A stretch of DNA of 64,000 nt from Ramlibacter terrae (GCA_013127575.1 CP053418.1:3100001-3164000); one strand, 5' to 3'. Counted from the stretch's first letter, positions 9,509-21,907 are shown. Numbers and translations are program-made. Notes: generated by a model from the sequence alone, not told the origin.

Positions 9509-10836
9509 ATGAGCGGCGCGCTGACGCCGCTGATGCTGGCCGGGCTGATCTTCGGCGTCATGCTGCTGCTGATGGCGATCCGCACGCCGATCGCCATCGC
9601 GATGTTCATCGCGGGCTGCGTCGGCTACGTCCTCAAGGCGGGCTGGCTGCCGCTGGCGAGCTTCCTCAACACGCAGGCCTTCGCGCGCTTCGCCAGCTAC
9701 GACCTCTCGGTCATCCCGCTCTTCATCCTGATGGGGCACTTCGCCACGCAGGGCGGGATCTCCAAGGCGCTGTTCGGCTTCACGGCCGCCGTGATGTCGC
9801 GCTTTCGCGGCGGGCTCGCCATGGGCGCCGTCCTCGCGTCGGCGGCGTTCGGCGCCATCTGCGGTTCGTCGGTCGCCACGGCCGCCACCATCACCTCGGT
9901 GGCGCTGCCCGAGATGAAGCGCCACGGCTATTCGGGGCGGCTGGCCACCGGCACGCTGGCGGCCGGCGGCACGCTGGGCATCCTGATCCCGCCCTCGGTG
10001 CCGCTGGTGATCTACGCCATCCTGGCCGAACAGAACATCGCCAAGATGTTCGCGGCGGCGATGGTGCCGGGGCTGCTCGCGATGATCGGCTACATGATCG
10101 CGATCGCCGTCTACGTGCGGCTGGTGCCCGGGCACGCCCCCGAGCACGCCGAGGCCAGCAAGGTCACGCTCGAATCGCTTGCGGGCATCCTGCCGATCGC
10201 GGTGGTGTTCCTGCTGGTGTTCGGCGGCATCTACGGCGGCCTGTTCACGCCCACCGAGGGCGCGGCGGTCGGCGCGGCGGCCACCTTCGTGGCGGCGCTG
10301 ATCAAGCGCGAGATCACCTGGCAGAAGTTCAAGCACTGCTTCTACGCCACGGCGGAAGGCTCGGCGATGATCTTCCTGATCTTCATCGGCGCCGACCTGA
10401 TGAACGCCGCGCTGGCGCTCACGCAGGTGCCGGCGCAGCTCGCCGCCACGGTGGGCGGCTGGGGCCTGTCGCCGCTGATGGTGGTCGCGGCGATCCTGCT
10501 GTTCTACGTCGTGCTCGGCGCGGTGATGGACGAACTGTCGATGATCCTCCTGACCATCCCGATCTTCTTCCCGATGGTGATGGCGCTCGACTTCGGCATG
10601 CCGGCCGAGTCGGTGGCGATCTGGTTCGGCATCATGGTGCTGATGACGGTGGGCTTCGGCCTGCTGGCGCCCCCGTGGGACTGAACGTCTACATCGTCAA
10701 CAGCATGGCCAAGGACACGCCGATCTGGGAGAGCTACCGCGGCGTGATGCCCTTCCTGCTCACCGACACGATCCGCACCATCTTGCTGCTGTTCTTCCCG
10801 GCGATCTCCCTCTGGCTCGTGAAGTTCGTCGGGTAG
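9509..10836 (+). CDS. dctM: TRAP transporter large permease subunit (DctM)
   Basis: About 442 residues and 11-12 membrane segments. Family hallmarks are VIPLFILMGHFA, CGSSVATAATIT, LGILIPPSVPLVIYAI and the C-terminal APPVGLNVYIVN. That last motif is split by a missing base at about 10674 (in a C-run; not a CCWGG site). After correction the protein continues to TAG 10834-10836 (FPAISLWLVKFVG). It overlaps no gene and sits 4 bp after dctQ. A hairpin repeat lies immediately downstream, before the binding-protein gene. Confidence 0.9.
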
Positions 10837-10840
10837 GCCG

Positions 10841-10985
10841 CAGCGCCTGCGGCGGGCTGAACGCAGAAGGAGGCCAAAAGGGAACAGCCAAAGTCGCAGA
10901 AGGATGCAGATGCATTTGCATTGGCGCCTTCTGCGTTTCCTGCGCTCCTTCTGCGTCTTCTGCGTTCAGCCCGCGGCAGGCGCTC
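10841..10985. repeat. TCTGCG-type hairpin repeat, copy B
   Basis: Imperfect palindrome. The outer arms CAGCGCCTGCGGCGGGCTGA (10841-10860) and its near-complement ending at about 10985 continue inward through ACGCAGAAGG and CCTTCTGCG units. It lies between dctM and dctP of one transporter operon, so a transcript would carry a very long stem-loop exactly at the membrane/receptor gene boundary. Confidence 0.8.
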
Positions 10986-11072
10986 CGCTCCATGCGTTGA
11001 GGGAAAGCCCCGTAACACCGCCCGCGCCCAATGGACGAAGATCGACCATCCCTGTCCCCGGAGTCCACAACG

Positions 11073-12119
11073 ATGATCCAACGCCGCACCCTCCTGAAGT
11101 CCACCGCCGCCGTGGCGCTCGGCGCTCCCGGCCTCGCGCTGGCGCAGCAGGCCGTCACCCTGAAGTTCCACACCTTCATGGCGCCGCAGTCCAACGTCTG
11201 GCTGAACATGCACAAGGCGTGGATGGACAAGGTCGAAAAGGACTCGGGCGGCCGCATCAAGTTCGAGGGCTATCCCGCGATGCAGCTGGGCGGCACGCCC
11301 GTGCAGCTCTATGACCAGGCCCGCGACGGCGTGGTCGACATCGTGTGGACGCTGCCCGGCAACACCGCGGGCCGCTTCCCGCGCATCGAGGTGTTCGAGC
11401 TGCCGTTCATGATGAACAACGCCGAAGCGACCTCGAAGGCGTACTGGGAGTACGTGCAGACCATGGCGCCCGACGAGTTCAAGGACACGCAGGTGCGCGC
11501 TGCAGGTGCACGGCCCGGGCATGTTCCACACCAAGGACAAGCTGATCAAGACCGCCGACGACCTGCGCGGCCTGAAGGTGCGCGGCCCGACCCGCCAGAT
11601 CACCAAGATGCTCGGCTACCTGGGCGCCACGCCCGTCGGCATGCCGCTGCCCGGCATCCCCGACGCGCTGTCCAAGGGCACGATCGACGGCTGCGTGATC
11701 CCGTGGGAGGTCGTGCCTTCGGTCAAGGTGCACGAGCTGACCAAGTTCCACAGCGAGTTCGATCCGCCGGCGGCGCGCTCTACACGACCACGTTCGTGAT
11801 GGCGATGAACAAGAACAAGTACAACAGCCTCGCGCCCGACCTCAAGAAGGTGATCGACGCCAACTCCGGCATGGGCACGTCGGCCTGGCTAGGCAAGGTG
11901 CAGCAGCAGGGCGACGGGCCCGGCCGCAAGTCGGCCATGGACCGCAAGAACACCATCCACACCATCAACGCCGCCGACGCGCAGGAGTTCAAGCGCAAGG
12001 CGCGCCTGGTCGAGGTGGAATGGGTCGAGGACATGAACAAGCGCGGCTTCGACGGCAAGAAGCTGCTGGAGACGGCGCGCGCGCTGATCGAGAAGCACGG
12101 CAAGACGACCAAGGCCTGA
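11073..12119 (+). CDS. dctP: TRAP transporter solute receptor (DctP)
   Basis: About 349 residues with an N-terminal signal (MIQRRTLLKSTAAVALGAPG, cleavage near ALAQQ). The DctP fold shows VTLKFHTFMAPQSN, FELPFMMNNAEA and GMFHTKDKLIKTADDLRGLKVRGP with the conserved Arg that pairs with a substrate carboxylate. Breaks occur at about 11499 (not CCWGG) and 11766 (CCWGG). The receptor delivers an organic acid to DctQM in the periplasm. In context this is probably the aromatic acid degraded by the cluster. It ends about 57 bp before the NUDIX gene. Confidence 0.88.
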   Translation: MIQRRTLLKSTAAVALGAPGLALAQQAVTLKFHTFMAPQSNVWLNMHKAWMDKVEKDSGGRIKFEGYPAMQLGGTPVQLYDQARDGVVDIVWTLPGNTAGRFPRIEVFELPFMMNNAEATSKAYWEYVQTMAPDEFKDTQVRAAGARPGHVPHQGQADQDRRRPARPEGARPDPPDHQDARLPGRHARRHAAARHPRRAVQGHDRRLRDPVGGRAFGQGARADQVPQRVRSAGGALYTTTFVMAMNKNKYNSLAPDLKKVIDANSGMGTSAWLGKVQQQGDGPGRKSAMDRKNTIHTINAADAQEFKRKARLVEVEWVEDMNKRGFDGKKLLETARALIEKHGKTTKA

Positions 12120-12176
12120 TAATCCGGCCCCGGCCGACTCGCACCCGGGGCCCTTCGCGGGCCCCTGCTCTTTCCA

Positions 12177-12726
12177 GTGACACTTTCCAGGTCCATCAAG
12201 CACTGCCGCAACTGCGGCACCGCGGTCGTCTACCGGGTCCCGGACGACGGCGACACGAAGCACCGGGCGGTCTGCCCGGCCTGCGACACCATCCACTACG
12301 AGAACCCGCTGAACGTGGTGGGCACGGTGCCGCACTTCGGCGACAAGGTGCTGCTGTGCAAGCGCAACATCGAGCCGCGCTGGGGCAAGTGGACGCTGCC
12401 GGCCGGCTTCATGGAGCTGGGCGAGAGCACGGCCGAAGGCGCCGCCCGCGAGACACACGAAGAGGCGGGCGCGCAGATCGAGATGGAAGACTTGTTCACG
12501 GTGCTCAGCGTGCCGCGCGTGGGGCAGGTGCACCTGTTCTACCGCGCGAAGCTGCTCAGCGACGTGTTCGAACCGGGCTTCGAGACGATCGAGGCCCGGC
12601 TGTTCACCGAGGCGGAGATCCCTTGGGAGGAGATCGCCTTCCGCACCGTCAAGGAAACGCTGGAGCGCTTCTTCGAGGACCGCGCCAGGGGGGCGCTTCG
12701 AAGTGCACGCCTACGACATCGTCTGA
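12177..12726 (+). CDS. NUDIX hydrolase with N-terminal zinc ribbon
   Basis: About 182 residues. The N-terminal CRNCG...CPACD is a four-cysteine zinc ribbon, followed by a full Nudix box, GFMELGESTAEGAARETHEEAGA (12406-12474), with the metal-binding REThEE core. Such proteins hydrolyse nucleoside-diphosphate-linked compounds such as FAD, NADH or ADP-ribose. The start is GTG at 12177. A break at about 12690 lies in CCAGGGGGG; correction gives the ending RFEVHAYDIV and the TGA at 12724-12726. It is convergent with the kinase gene and not obviously tied to the catabolic operon. Confidence 0.87.
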
Positions 12727-12744
12727 CGGCGACTGCGCGGGGCC

Positions 12745-14881
<2,137 letters not shown>

Positions 14882-14989
14882 TTCAGCGATGCCGTGCGTA
14901 GCGGGTGGAAGGCCATTCTAGCCCGCAGCCCAGCAACGGCGGGGCGCTGGCTCAGCGCCGGCGCTGCCCTGTGTCGCGTTTGACACGCA

Positions 14990-16048
14990 TCAGGGCCCGC
15001 GCACGTAGGCCTCGGCGAAATGCCGGTCCATCCACTGCTGCACCGTCTGGCCGGGGTCCCGCGCCTGTTCGGCGTGGTCGCGCACGAAGGCCTCCCAGGC
15101 CCGCGCCGCCTCGAACAGGCGCGGCCCGCCCTTGAGCAGCCGGGCCTTCAGCGCCTCCGGCTCGAACTCGCCCAGCACCGCCTGCAGCGCGTGCGGAACC
15201 GCGTCGGCCATCGCCTGCTGGTGCGCCAGCAGTTCGTTGACCACGTCGGCGACCGCCCGGTCGGGCGACATGAAGCCGGCCGCGGCGGCGCGCCCGCCCA
15301 GCAGGTACTGCAGCCGCGCTTCCATCGACATGTCCATGCGCAGCGGGTTGGCGTCGCGCGGCTCCAGCATGGTGCGGTCTTCGGCCCGCAGGTCTGGCGC
15401 GAACCGGCGGCGGCCTGCAGCGACTGCAAGAGTCCCGACAGCGCGATGCGGGTGAGGCGGCCGATGGTCTCCAGCTCGCCCTGCGTCAGGCCCGCCAGCC
15501 GGTCGGGGTCCATGCCGAGGCCTGCGGCGAAAGGCCGCAGGTCGGTGGCCGGCGCCAGCGCCTCCGCCTGCAACGCGCCGCCCACGGCGTCGGGCCCGAA
15601 GGTGTCGTTGAACATGCCCCAGTCGCCGAACGGATCGTCCTCGAGGCTGGCCGCGACCGTGATCTCGGTCGTCGCCTCGTTGTTCATGGCCGAGGCTTGC
15701 CGCTCGAACTCGGCCCGGGGTCGAGCGTCGGGTCGGTGTCCGGCGCGGGGGCCGCGACCGGTGGAAGGCCGAGAGGACCAGCGGCTGGCCGGCCGCCAGC
15801 ACCCCGCGCGCGCCGGGCGGCACTTCGGCATCGGCCACTTCGACGCCGTTGACCGCCGACAGCACGTGGAAGTGCAGCGCGTCGCCCTCGTTCCACACGC
15901 TCAGGTGGCGGCGCGAGACGTTGCGTTCGGGGTCGGGCAGGCAGACGGTGCAGTCGGCGTCGCGCCCGAGCACCAGCGCCGGATCGCCGGAACGCAGCCT
16001 GCGGCTGACGTCCAGCCCCGGGCCGGCAATGTGCAGATCGAGCGCCAT
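14990..16048 (-). CDS. tagH: FHA domain protein of the type VI secretion TagH family
   Basis: About 353 residues. An N-terminal FHA domain (residues about 20-95) contains LVLGRDADCTVCLPD, SRRHLSV and NGVEV; it binds phosphothreonine. The C-terminal domain LRAEDRTMLEPRDANPLRMD...LQYLLGG...GFMSPDRAVADVVNELLAHQQAM matches the conserved tail of T6SS TagH/Fha proteins. Three breaks, about 15756, 15718 and 15398, are all cured by CCWGG restoration. The kinase gene next door is the likely partner. No T6SS structural gene (tss) is in the window. Confidence 0.82.
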   Translation of the reverse strand: MALDLHIAGPGLDVSRRLRSGDPALVLGRDADCTVCLPDPERNVSRRHLSVWNEGDALHFHVLSAVNGVEVADAEVPPGARGVLAAGQPLVLSAFHRSRPPRRTPTRRSTPGRVRAASLGHEQRGDDRDHGRGQPRGRSVRRLGHVQRHLRARRRGRRVAGGGAGAGHRPAAFRRRPRHGPRPAGGPDAGRAGDHRPPHPHRAVGTLAVAAGRRRFAPDLRAEDRTMLEPRDANPLRMDMSMEARLQYLLGGRAAAAGFMSPDRAVADVVNELLAHQQAMADAVPHALQAVLGEFEPEALKARLLKGGPRLFEAARAWEAFVRDHAEQARDPGQTVQQWMDRHFAEAYVRGP

Positions 16049-16060
16049 GCGCAGCGGCTA

Positions 16061-16949
16061 CTACGCCTTGACGACGAACGATGCGACCGGCGCGTCTTCG
16101 GCTTCGCGGTCGCAGCCCAGGGCGATCTGGCCCTTGCCCACCGGGATGCATTCGCCGCGGCGCAGCACCACCGGCGCCGTCTGGTCGCCCATGTAGACCC
16201 GGTGCCGAAGCTGGAGACGTCGCTCAGCACGAAGTGGCCGCCACGCCATTCGATGGTGGCGTGGATGCGCGAGACGCGGGCGTCGTTGACGGCGAGGTCG
16301 GCGGTGCGCGAGCGGCCCATGCCGATGCGGTCGCCGTGCTGCAGGCGCAGCGACTGCAGGCCCAGCGTGATTTCCAGCTGGCCGTGGATGGTGTTGGGCC
16401 CGAACATCGACACGCCCATCACGGTGGCCTCGGCGTCGCGTTCCGGCTGCCATTCGACGCGGAACACCTCGGTGGCCTCCGCCTTGCCCCGCAGGTACAT
16501 GGGCCCCAGGCTGCGCAGCTTGGCCTGCAGCTCGCGCGGCAATGCGGCGCGTACGCGCTGGGTGGCGAGGATCTGGTCGGCGCCGGCGGGTCGGCCAGGC
16601 GGGCGGCGCTGTTGACGGCGTCGCCGTAGCAGTCGCCCTCGATTTCCACGACCTCGCCCGACTCGATCCCCATCTGCATCTGCACCGGGTGGCCCGTGCC
16701 GCCGGGATGCACCGGCTTGTTCAGCAGGCGCTCCCGGATGGCGATGCAGGCGGTCAGGGCTTGCGCTTCGAGCGGGAAGACGACGAAAAGGCCGTCGCCC
16801 AGCAACTTGACCACGCGGCCGTTGTGCTGCTCGAAGATCTTGGCCAGCGCCGTCGTCAGCTGGGTGACGAAGCGCCCGGCGGTCTCGTCGCCGAGGCGCT
16901 CGAAGATGCCGGTGCTTCCGACCAGGTCAGCGAATACGACGGATGGCAT
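16061..16949 (-). CDS. Class III adenylate/guanylate cyclase fused to an FHA domain
   Basis: About 297 residues. The N-terminal cyclase domain has the metal-binding VVFADLVGSTG, the second Asp in VVKLLGDGLFVVF, and GDAVNSAARLAD; the FHA domain follows (GDRIGMGRSRTADLAVNDARVSRIHATIEW). Breaks at about 16588 (C-run) and 16202 (CCWGG, giving GTWVYMGD). It likely makes or senses a cyclic nucleotide and docks phosphoproteins; whether it is catalytically active cannot be judged. It is the upstream gene of the same-strand trio with the TagH-type protein and kinase; the gap to the next gene is 12 bp. Confidence 0.83.
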
Positions 16950-17126
16950 GCGCGGCCATTGTATGCGTGAGCGTCGGGCGAAGCGGCGATCCTGCCCGGC
17001 AGGCGGCGCCGCGTCCTGTGCAGAACGTCTCGCGTTCCGTGCCCGGCGCGCGCGTTACGCGTGCTCACCAGCGCAACACCGCCCGTTTGCGGCAATGCAC
17101 AATGTTCGAAAGCCAGAAACACGCCG

Positions 17127-19010
17127 ATGACGACGACACCATGGCGCATGCCGATCGGGGCGGAGTACCGGGCAGGCAGCGGGACCCGGTTCCGCGTCTG
17201 GGCGCCGGCCGCCGGGCGCGTGGAGGTCGTCTTCGACGACGCCACGCTGGCCCCCTTGCCGTTGCAGCCGGACGAAGCGGGCTACCACGCCGGCCTTGCA
17301 ACCCACGTCGGGCCGGGCGCGCGCTACCGCTTCCGCCTCGACGGCAACGAAGCCTTTCCCGACCCCGCGTCCCGGAGGCAGCCCGAAGGACCCCATGGTC
17401 CTTCCGAGGTCGTGGACCCATCGGCCTTCCGCTGGACCGACGATGGCTGGCGCGGCGTCGGTCCCCGGGGCCAGTGCTCTATGAACTGCACGTCGGCACC
17501 TTCACGCCCGAAGGCACCTACGCGGCGGCCGAGCGCCACCTCGGCTACCTGAAGGACCTCGGGGTCACCATCGTCGAACTGATGCCGGTCAACGAGTTCA
17601 ACGGTCCCTTCGGCTGGGGCTACGACGGCGTGAACCTGTTCGCGCCGACCCGCCTGTACGGGACGCCGGACGAACTGCGCCGCTTCGTCGACCGGGCGCA
17701 CGCGATCGGCCTCGGCGTGATCCTCGACGTGGTCTACAACCACCTCGGGCCGAGCGGCAACTACCTGCCGCGGTTCTCGCCGCACTGGTTCAGCAAGCGC
17801 TACGAGGGCGAGTGGGGCGACCCGGTCAACTTCGACGGCGAGCACAGCGGGCCGGTCCGCGAATTCTTCGTCACCAACGCTGCCTACTGGATCGCCGAGT
17901 TCCACTTCGACGGCCTGCGCATCGACGCCACGCAGTCCATCTTCGACGCCAGCGAGACGCACGTGCTGGTGGAGATCGCGCGGGCCGCGCGCGCGGCGGC
18001 GGGCCACCGCGGCATCTACCGGCCGGCGAAAACGAGCCGCAGCACGCCGAACTGGCGCGGCCGCCCGCGCAGGGCGGCTACGGCCTCGACGCGCTCTGGA
18101 ACGACGACTACCACCACAGCGCGACCGTGGCCGCCACAGGCGCCTGCGAGGCCTACTACACGGAGACGCGCGGCACGCCACAGGAACTGGTGTCGGCCCT
18201 CAAGTGGGGCTTCCTGTACCGGGGCCAGTACTACGTCTGGCAGAAAAAGCGCCGCGGCCATCCTTCGCTCGACCTGCCCGCCACCGCCTTCATCCAGTTC
18301 CTGCAGAACCACGACCAGGTCGCCAACAGCGCGCGCGGCCAGCGCCTGCACGAACTCACCTCGCCCGGGCGCTTTCGCGCGCTGACCGCGCTCACGCTGC
18401 TGACGCCGTGCACGCCGCTGCTGTTCCGGGGGGGAGTTCGCGGCGAGCGCGCCCTTCCTCTACTTCGCGCGCCACGGCGGCGAACTGGATGCGATGGTGC
18501 GCCGGGGCCGGCACGGTTTCCTCGCGCAGTTTCCCGACGTGGCGAGCGCCGCCGGCGGCAGGCTGCTGGCCGATCCGGCCGACGAGGCCACCTTCGCCCG
18601 CTGCAAGCTCGACCACGGCGAGCGCGAGCGCGAACCCCATGCGCAGGTCCTGGCCATGCACCGCGACCTGTTGCGCGTCCGGCGGACCGATCCGGTCTTC
18701 GCCGCGCAGGACAGCACGCGCATGCATGGCGCGGTGCTGGGCCCGGAGGCATTCCTGCTGCGCTTCTTCGGTCCGGACGGCGACGATCGCCTGATCGTCG
18801 TCAATCTCGGCGCGACGCTGCCGCTGCTGCCGATGCCGGAGCCCTTGCTGGCGCCGCCGGCCGGCCATGGCTGGACGCTGGCTGGAACAGCGAAGACCCG
18901 CGCTGGGGCGGCAACGGCATGTCCGAACCCGATGGCGAGCACAGCTGGCGCCTGCCGGCGCACGCACTCGCCGTGCTCCGACCCCATCCCCGGAGAACGC
19001 CTGTGGCTGA
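17127..19010 (+). CDS. treZ: Malto-oligosyltrehalose trehalohydrolase
   Basis: About 628 residues, GH13. An N-terminal carbohydrate-binding region (FRVWAPAAGRVEVVF) precedes the barrel: VILDVVYNHLGPSGNY, nucleophile in GLRIDATQSI, acid/base Glu in GENEPQ, and transition-state Asp in QNHDQVAN. TreZ releases trehalose from maltooligosyltrehalose made by TreY, which is not in this window. Breaks at about 17466, 18024, 18890 and 18990 are CCWGG sites; one at about 18433 is a G-run. Correcting 18990 gives the ending HPLENACG and TGA 19008-19010, overlapping the next gene by 8 bp. Confidence 0.92.
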
Positions 19011-21046
19011 AGCCGTCCTCAACAAGATGCCCTGGGCGGGCCGCGACGAAAACCCGGAAAGCCTGCTCACCCGCGAGTGGCTGGTCACCAACGGCCTCGG
19101 TGGCTATGCCTCCGGCTCGATCGCCGGCGTCGCCACCCGGCGCTACCACGGCCTGCTGATCGCCGCGCTGCCCACGCCGATCGGCCGCACCGTGATGCTC
19201 AGCCACCGGGCGAGTGGCTGCGGCTCCCGGACCGGCGGACCATCCGGCTCGCCGGCGAGGAAAGGCCGGGGCAGACTTTCGAGCTGTCCGAGGTGCTGAC
19301 CGAGTTCCGGCTGGAGATGGGCCTGCCGGTCTGGACCTACCACGTCGGCGAGATCGCGGTGGAGAAGCGGATCCTGCTGCCGTACGGGCAGAACACGGTG
19401 CACGTGAACTACCGCCTCACGGGCGGCGGCGGCGCCCGCCTGATCCTGCGGCCGCGGCTGCACTTCCGCGGCCACGAAATGCCGGTCGACGAGCCGCACG
19501 ACGACGCCTGCCGGCTCCACGTGCTGGGGCGGCGCTTCGAGGTGCACTCGGAGGGCATGCCGCAGTTGCCGCCGCTGCGCATGACGCTGCTCGGGCGCGA
19601 CGCGCAACTCGTGCTCGAAGGCGGCAGCTTCGAGGACCACTTCTATCGCATCGAGGCGGCGCGCGGCTATCCCTCGCGCGGGCGGGTGTGGACGCCGGGA
19701 CGCCTGCGCGCCGAGCTGGCGCCGGGCGAGGAATGCACGCTGGTGGCGTCGACGGAAAGCTGGGACACCATCCAGGCGCTGACGCCGCAGCAGGCGCGCA
19801 ACGCGGAGCAGGCGCGGCGCGAGCGGCTGATCGAGCAGGCCGACCCGCACGCGCGGCACGGCCGCGCGGCCGAACTGGTGCTGGCGGCGGACCAGTTCAT
19901 CATCGCGCCCTTCAGCCGGCAGGCCGACGCGGCGCGCGCGCAGGCCGAGGGCGACCAGGCCCGGACCGTGATCGCCGGCTACCACTGGTTCACCGACTGG
20001 GGCCGCGACACCATGATCAGCCTCGAAGGACTGACGCTCGCCACCGGCCGCCATGCCGAGGCCGGCTACATCCTGCGCACCTTCCTGCACTACGTGAAGG
20101 ACGGGCTGATCCCCAACATGTTTCCGGAAGGGCGCAACGAGGGCCTGTACCACACCGCCGACGCCACGCTGTGGTTCTTCCACGCGATGGACCGCTACGT
20201 CAGCGTGACCGGCGACCGGCTCACGCTGCGGCAGGCGATCCCGACCTTCGCTTCCATCATCGAGCACCACCTGCGCGGCACGCGCTTCAACATCGGCGTC
20301 GACCACCGCGACGGCCTCCTGAAGCAGGGCGCCGAGGGCTACCAGCTGACCCGGATGGACGCGAAGGTGGAAGGCTGGGTCGTGACGCCTCGGCGCGGCA
20401 AGGCGGTGGAGTTGAACGCGCTGTTCTACAACGCCCTGCGCCTGATGGAGCGCTGGCTGCGCGAAGAAGGCGACGAAGCGCGCGCCGGCGAGATGGCGCA
20501 GCACGCGCGGCGCGTGCACGAGAGCTTCAACCGGCGCTTCTGGAACCCGCAGGCCGGCTGCCTCTACGACGTGGTCGACGGCGAAGGCGGCGACGATCCG
20601 GCGATCCGGCCCAACCCGGTGTTCGCGATCGCCTTGCCGAACCCGGTGCTGGACCGGGAACGCTGGCGCAGCGTGCTCGACGTCGCGCAGCGCCTGCTGG
20701 TCACGCCGGTCGGCCTGCGGTCGCTGGCGCCCGGCCACCCCGACTACAAGCCGCACTACGACGGCGACCTGCGGGCGCGGGACGCCGCCTACCACCGGGG
20801 CACGGTCTGGGGATGGCTGGCGGGACCGTTCGCCGATGCCTGGCTGAAGGTGCATCCGGACGACATGCACGGCATCGAGCAGTTGCTCGAAGGCTTCGCG
20901 GCGCACCGGGAGAAGCGTGCATCGGTTCCATCAGCGAGATCTTCGATGCCGAGCCGCCGTTCACGCCGCGAGGATGCGTAGCCCGGGCATGGAGCGTGGC
21001 GGAGGTGCTGCGCGTGCTGGTGAAGGTTCGGCAGGCGCGGCGCTGA
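19003..21046 (+). CDS. Amylo-alpha-1,6-glucosidase / glycogen debranching-type enzyme
   Basis: About 681 residues. The N-terminal GDE domain begins LVTNGLGGYASGSIAGVATRRYHGLL. The C-terminal (alpha/alpha)6 domain has GYHWFTDWGRDTMISLEGL, the family signature with an acidic catalytic residue, and PNMFPEGRNEGLYHTADATLWF. It hydrolyses alpha-1,6 branch glucose in glycogen-like glucans. The start is taken as GTG 19003, overlapping the treZ stop; ATG 19027 is possible. Breaks at about 19209 and 20909 are both CCWGG (SHLGEWLRL, AHLGEACIG). Coupling with treZ suggests trimming glycogen towards trehalose. Confidence 0.9.
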
Positions 21047-21054
21047 ATGACGCG

Positions 21055-21092
21055 AAAAAAAGCCCGGACCTTGGGAGGTCCGGGCTTTTCTG
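21055..21092. terminator. Bidirectional rho-independent terminator
   Basis: The stem AGCCCGGACCT / AGGTCCGGGCT with loop TGGG is flanked by seven A on the left (T7 on the minus strand) and TTTT on the right. It ends the tRNA-Pro transcript and, converging, the debranching enzyme transcript. Confidence 0.9.
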
Positions 21093-21096
21093 GTCT

Positions 21097-21173
21097 TGGT
21101 CGGCGTGGCGGGATTCGAACTCGCGACCCCTTGCACCCCATGCAAGTGCGCTACCAGGCTGCGCTACACGCCG
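21097..21173 (-). tRNA. tRNA-Pro (anticodon GGG)
   Basis: Minus-strand cloverleaf of 77 nt. The acceptor arms CGGCGTG / CACGCCG pair fully, the discriminator is A and CCA is genomically encoded. The D arm is GCGCAGCCTGGTAGCGC. The anticodon stem CTTGC/GCAAG encloses ATGGGGT, so the anticodon is GGG. The T loop is GAGTTCGAATCCC. It lies just downstream of the ihfA-merR genes, a common beta-proteobacterial arrangement. Confidence 0.95.
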
Positions 21174-21215
21174 AAGCCATCGATTATAGCCGGGCGCGAA
21201 GGAGCTTTTCGGCGA

Positions 21216-21675
21216 TCAGTGCGCCGCGCTCAGCAAATCGCGGATCTCGAACAGCTCGCGGCGCAGCAGCTGGAGCTTCTGCGCCATGTCGTCGCCCGGG
21301 TCGCTGTCCATCAGCATCGAATCGGGAAAGCCGCTGTCGAGCGTGGAGTCTTCGACCTCGATGACCTCGACGCCCTCGAGCATGACTTCGCCGTTGCGGC
21401 GGCGGTCGCGTTCGCCCTGCACGATCTCCTGCAGCTTGTTGCGCGCGCCGCTGATCGTGAAGCCCCTGGTCGTACAGCAGGTCGCGGATGCGCCGGATCA
21501 TCAGCACTTCGTGGTGCTGGTAGTAGCGGCGGTTGCCCCGCCGCTTCATCGGCCGCAGCTGCGTGAACTCCTGCTCCCAATACCGTAGCACGTGAGGCTT
21601 GACGCCGCACAGCTCGCTGACCTCACCGATGGTGAAGTAGCGCTTGGCAGGGATGGCCGGGAGGGCTTTCTCCAT
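21216..21675 (-). CDS. MerR family transcriptional regulator (ihfA-linked)
   Basis: About 153 residues. The MerR helix-turn-helix is AKRYFTIGEVSELCGVKPHVLRYWEQEF with RRYY in the wing. A coiled C-terminal part ends EIRDLLSAAH. There is an apparent one-base insertion at about 21460 inside CCAGGGGC; correction restores YDQGFTISGARNKLQE. ATG 21675 is preferred; a TTG at 21684 would add three residues. No metal-binding cysteines are visible in the C-terminus, so the effector is unknown. It is the conserved companion of ihfA upstream of tRNA-Pro. Confidence 0.88.
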
Positions 21676-21784
21676 TGAAATCAATCTACTAGGAGAGAAA
21701 GCTGCAAGGTTACTCTAAGACCTCGCGGCTGCAAAGCGCGGCCGGGTAACCGGCAGGAGGGCGTTGCTTTTTGTGACGGGGGCG

Positions 21785-21898
21785 TGACCTGCTTGTCATC
21801 CCGGGCTCGACGGAGCCTGCCCCGGACCCGATCCGGGGGATCCATGCAGCCGTCGTGCAGGCGCCGTGTGGACCGCAGGTCAGGCCCGCGATGACAAG
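21785..21898. repeat. MITE/REP-like nested palindrome
   Basis: Nested inverted repeats: TGACCTGC (21785-21792) with GCAGGTCA (21875-21882), and CTTGTCATC (21792-21800) with GATGACAAG (21890-21898). The interior includes CCCGGGCTCGACGG and CCCGGACCCGATCCGGGG. It resembles widespread GTCATCCCGGG-type intergenic palindromes. It fills the merR-ihfA gap. Confidence 0.7.
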
Positions 21899-21907
21899 GT
21901 CCAAGAA

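Noticed and set aside
18421..18440. A programmed frameshift in treZ at the G-run
   Set aside because: A seven-G run with one missing base is the usual homopolymer error, and other breaks in the same gene are CCWGG errors.
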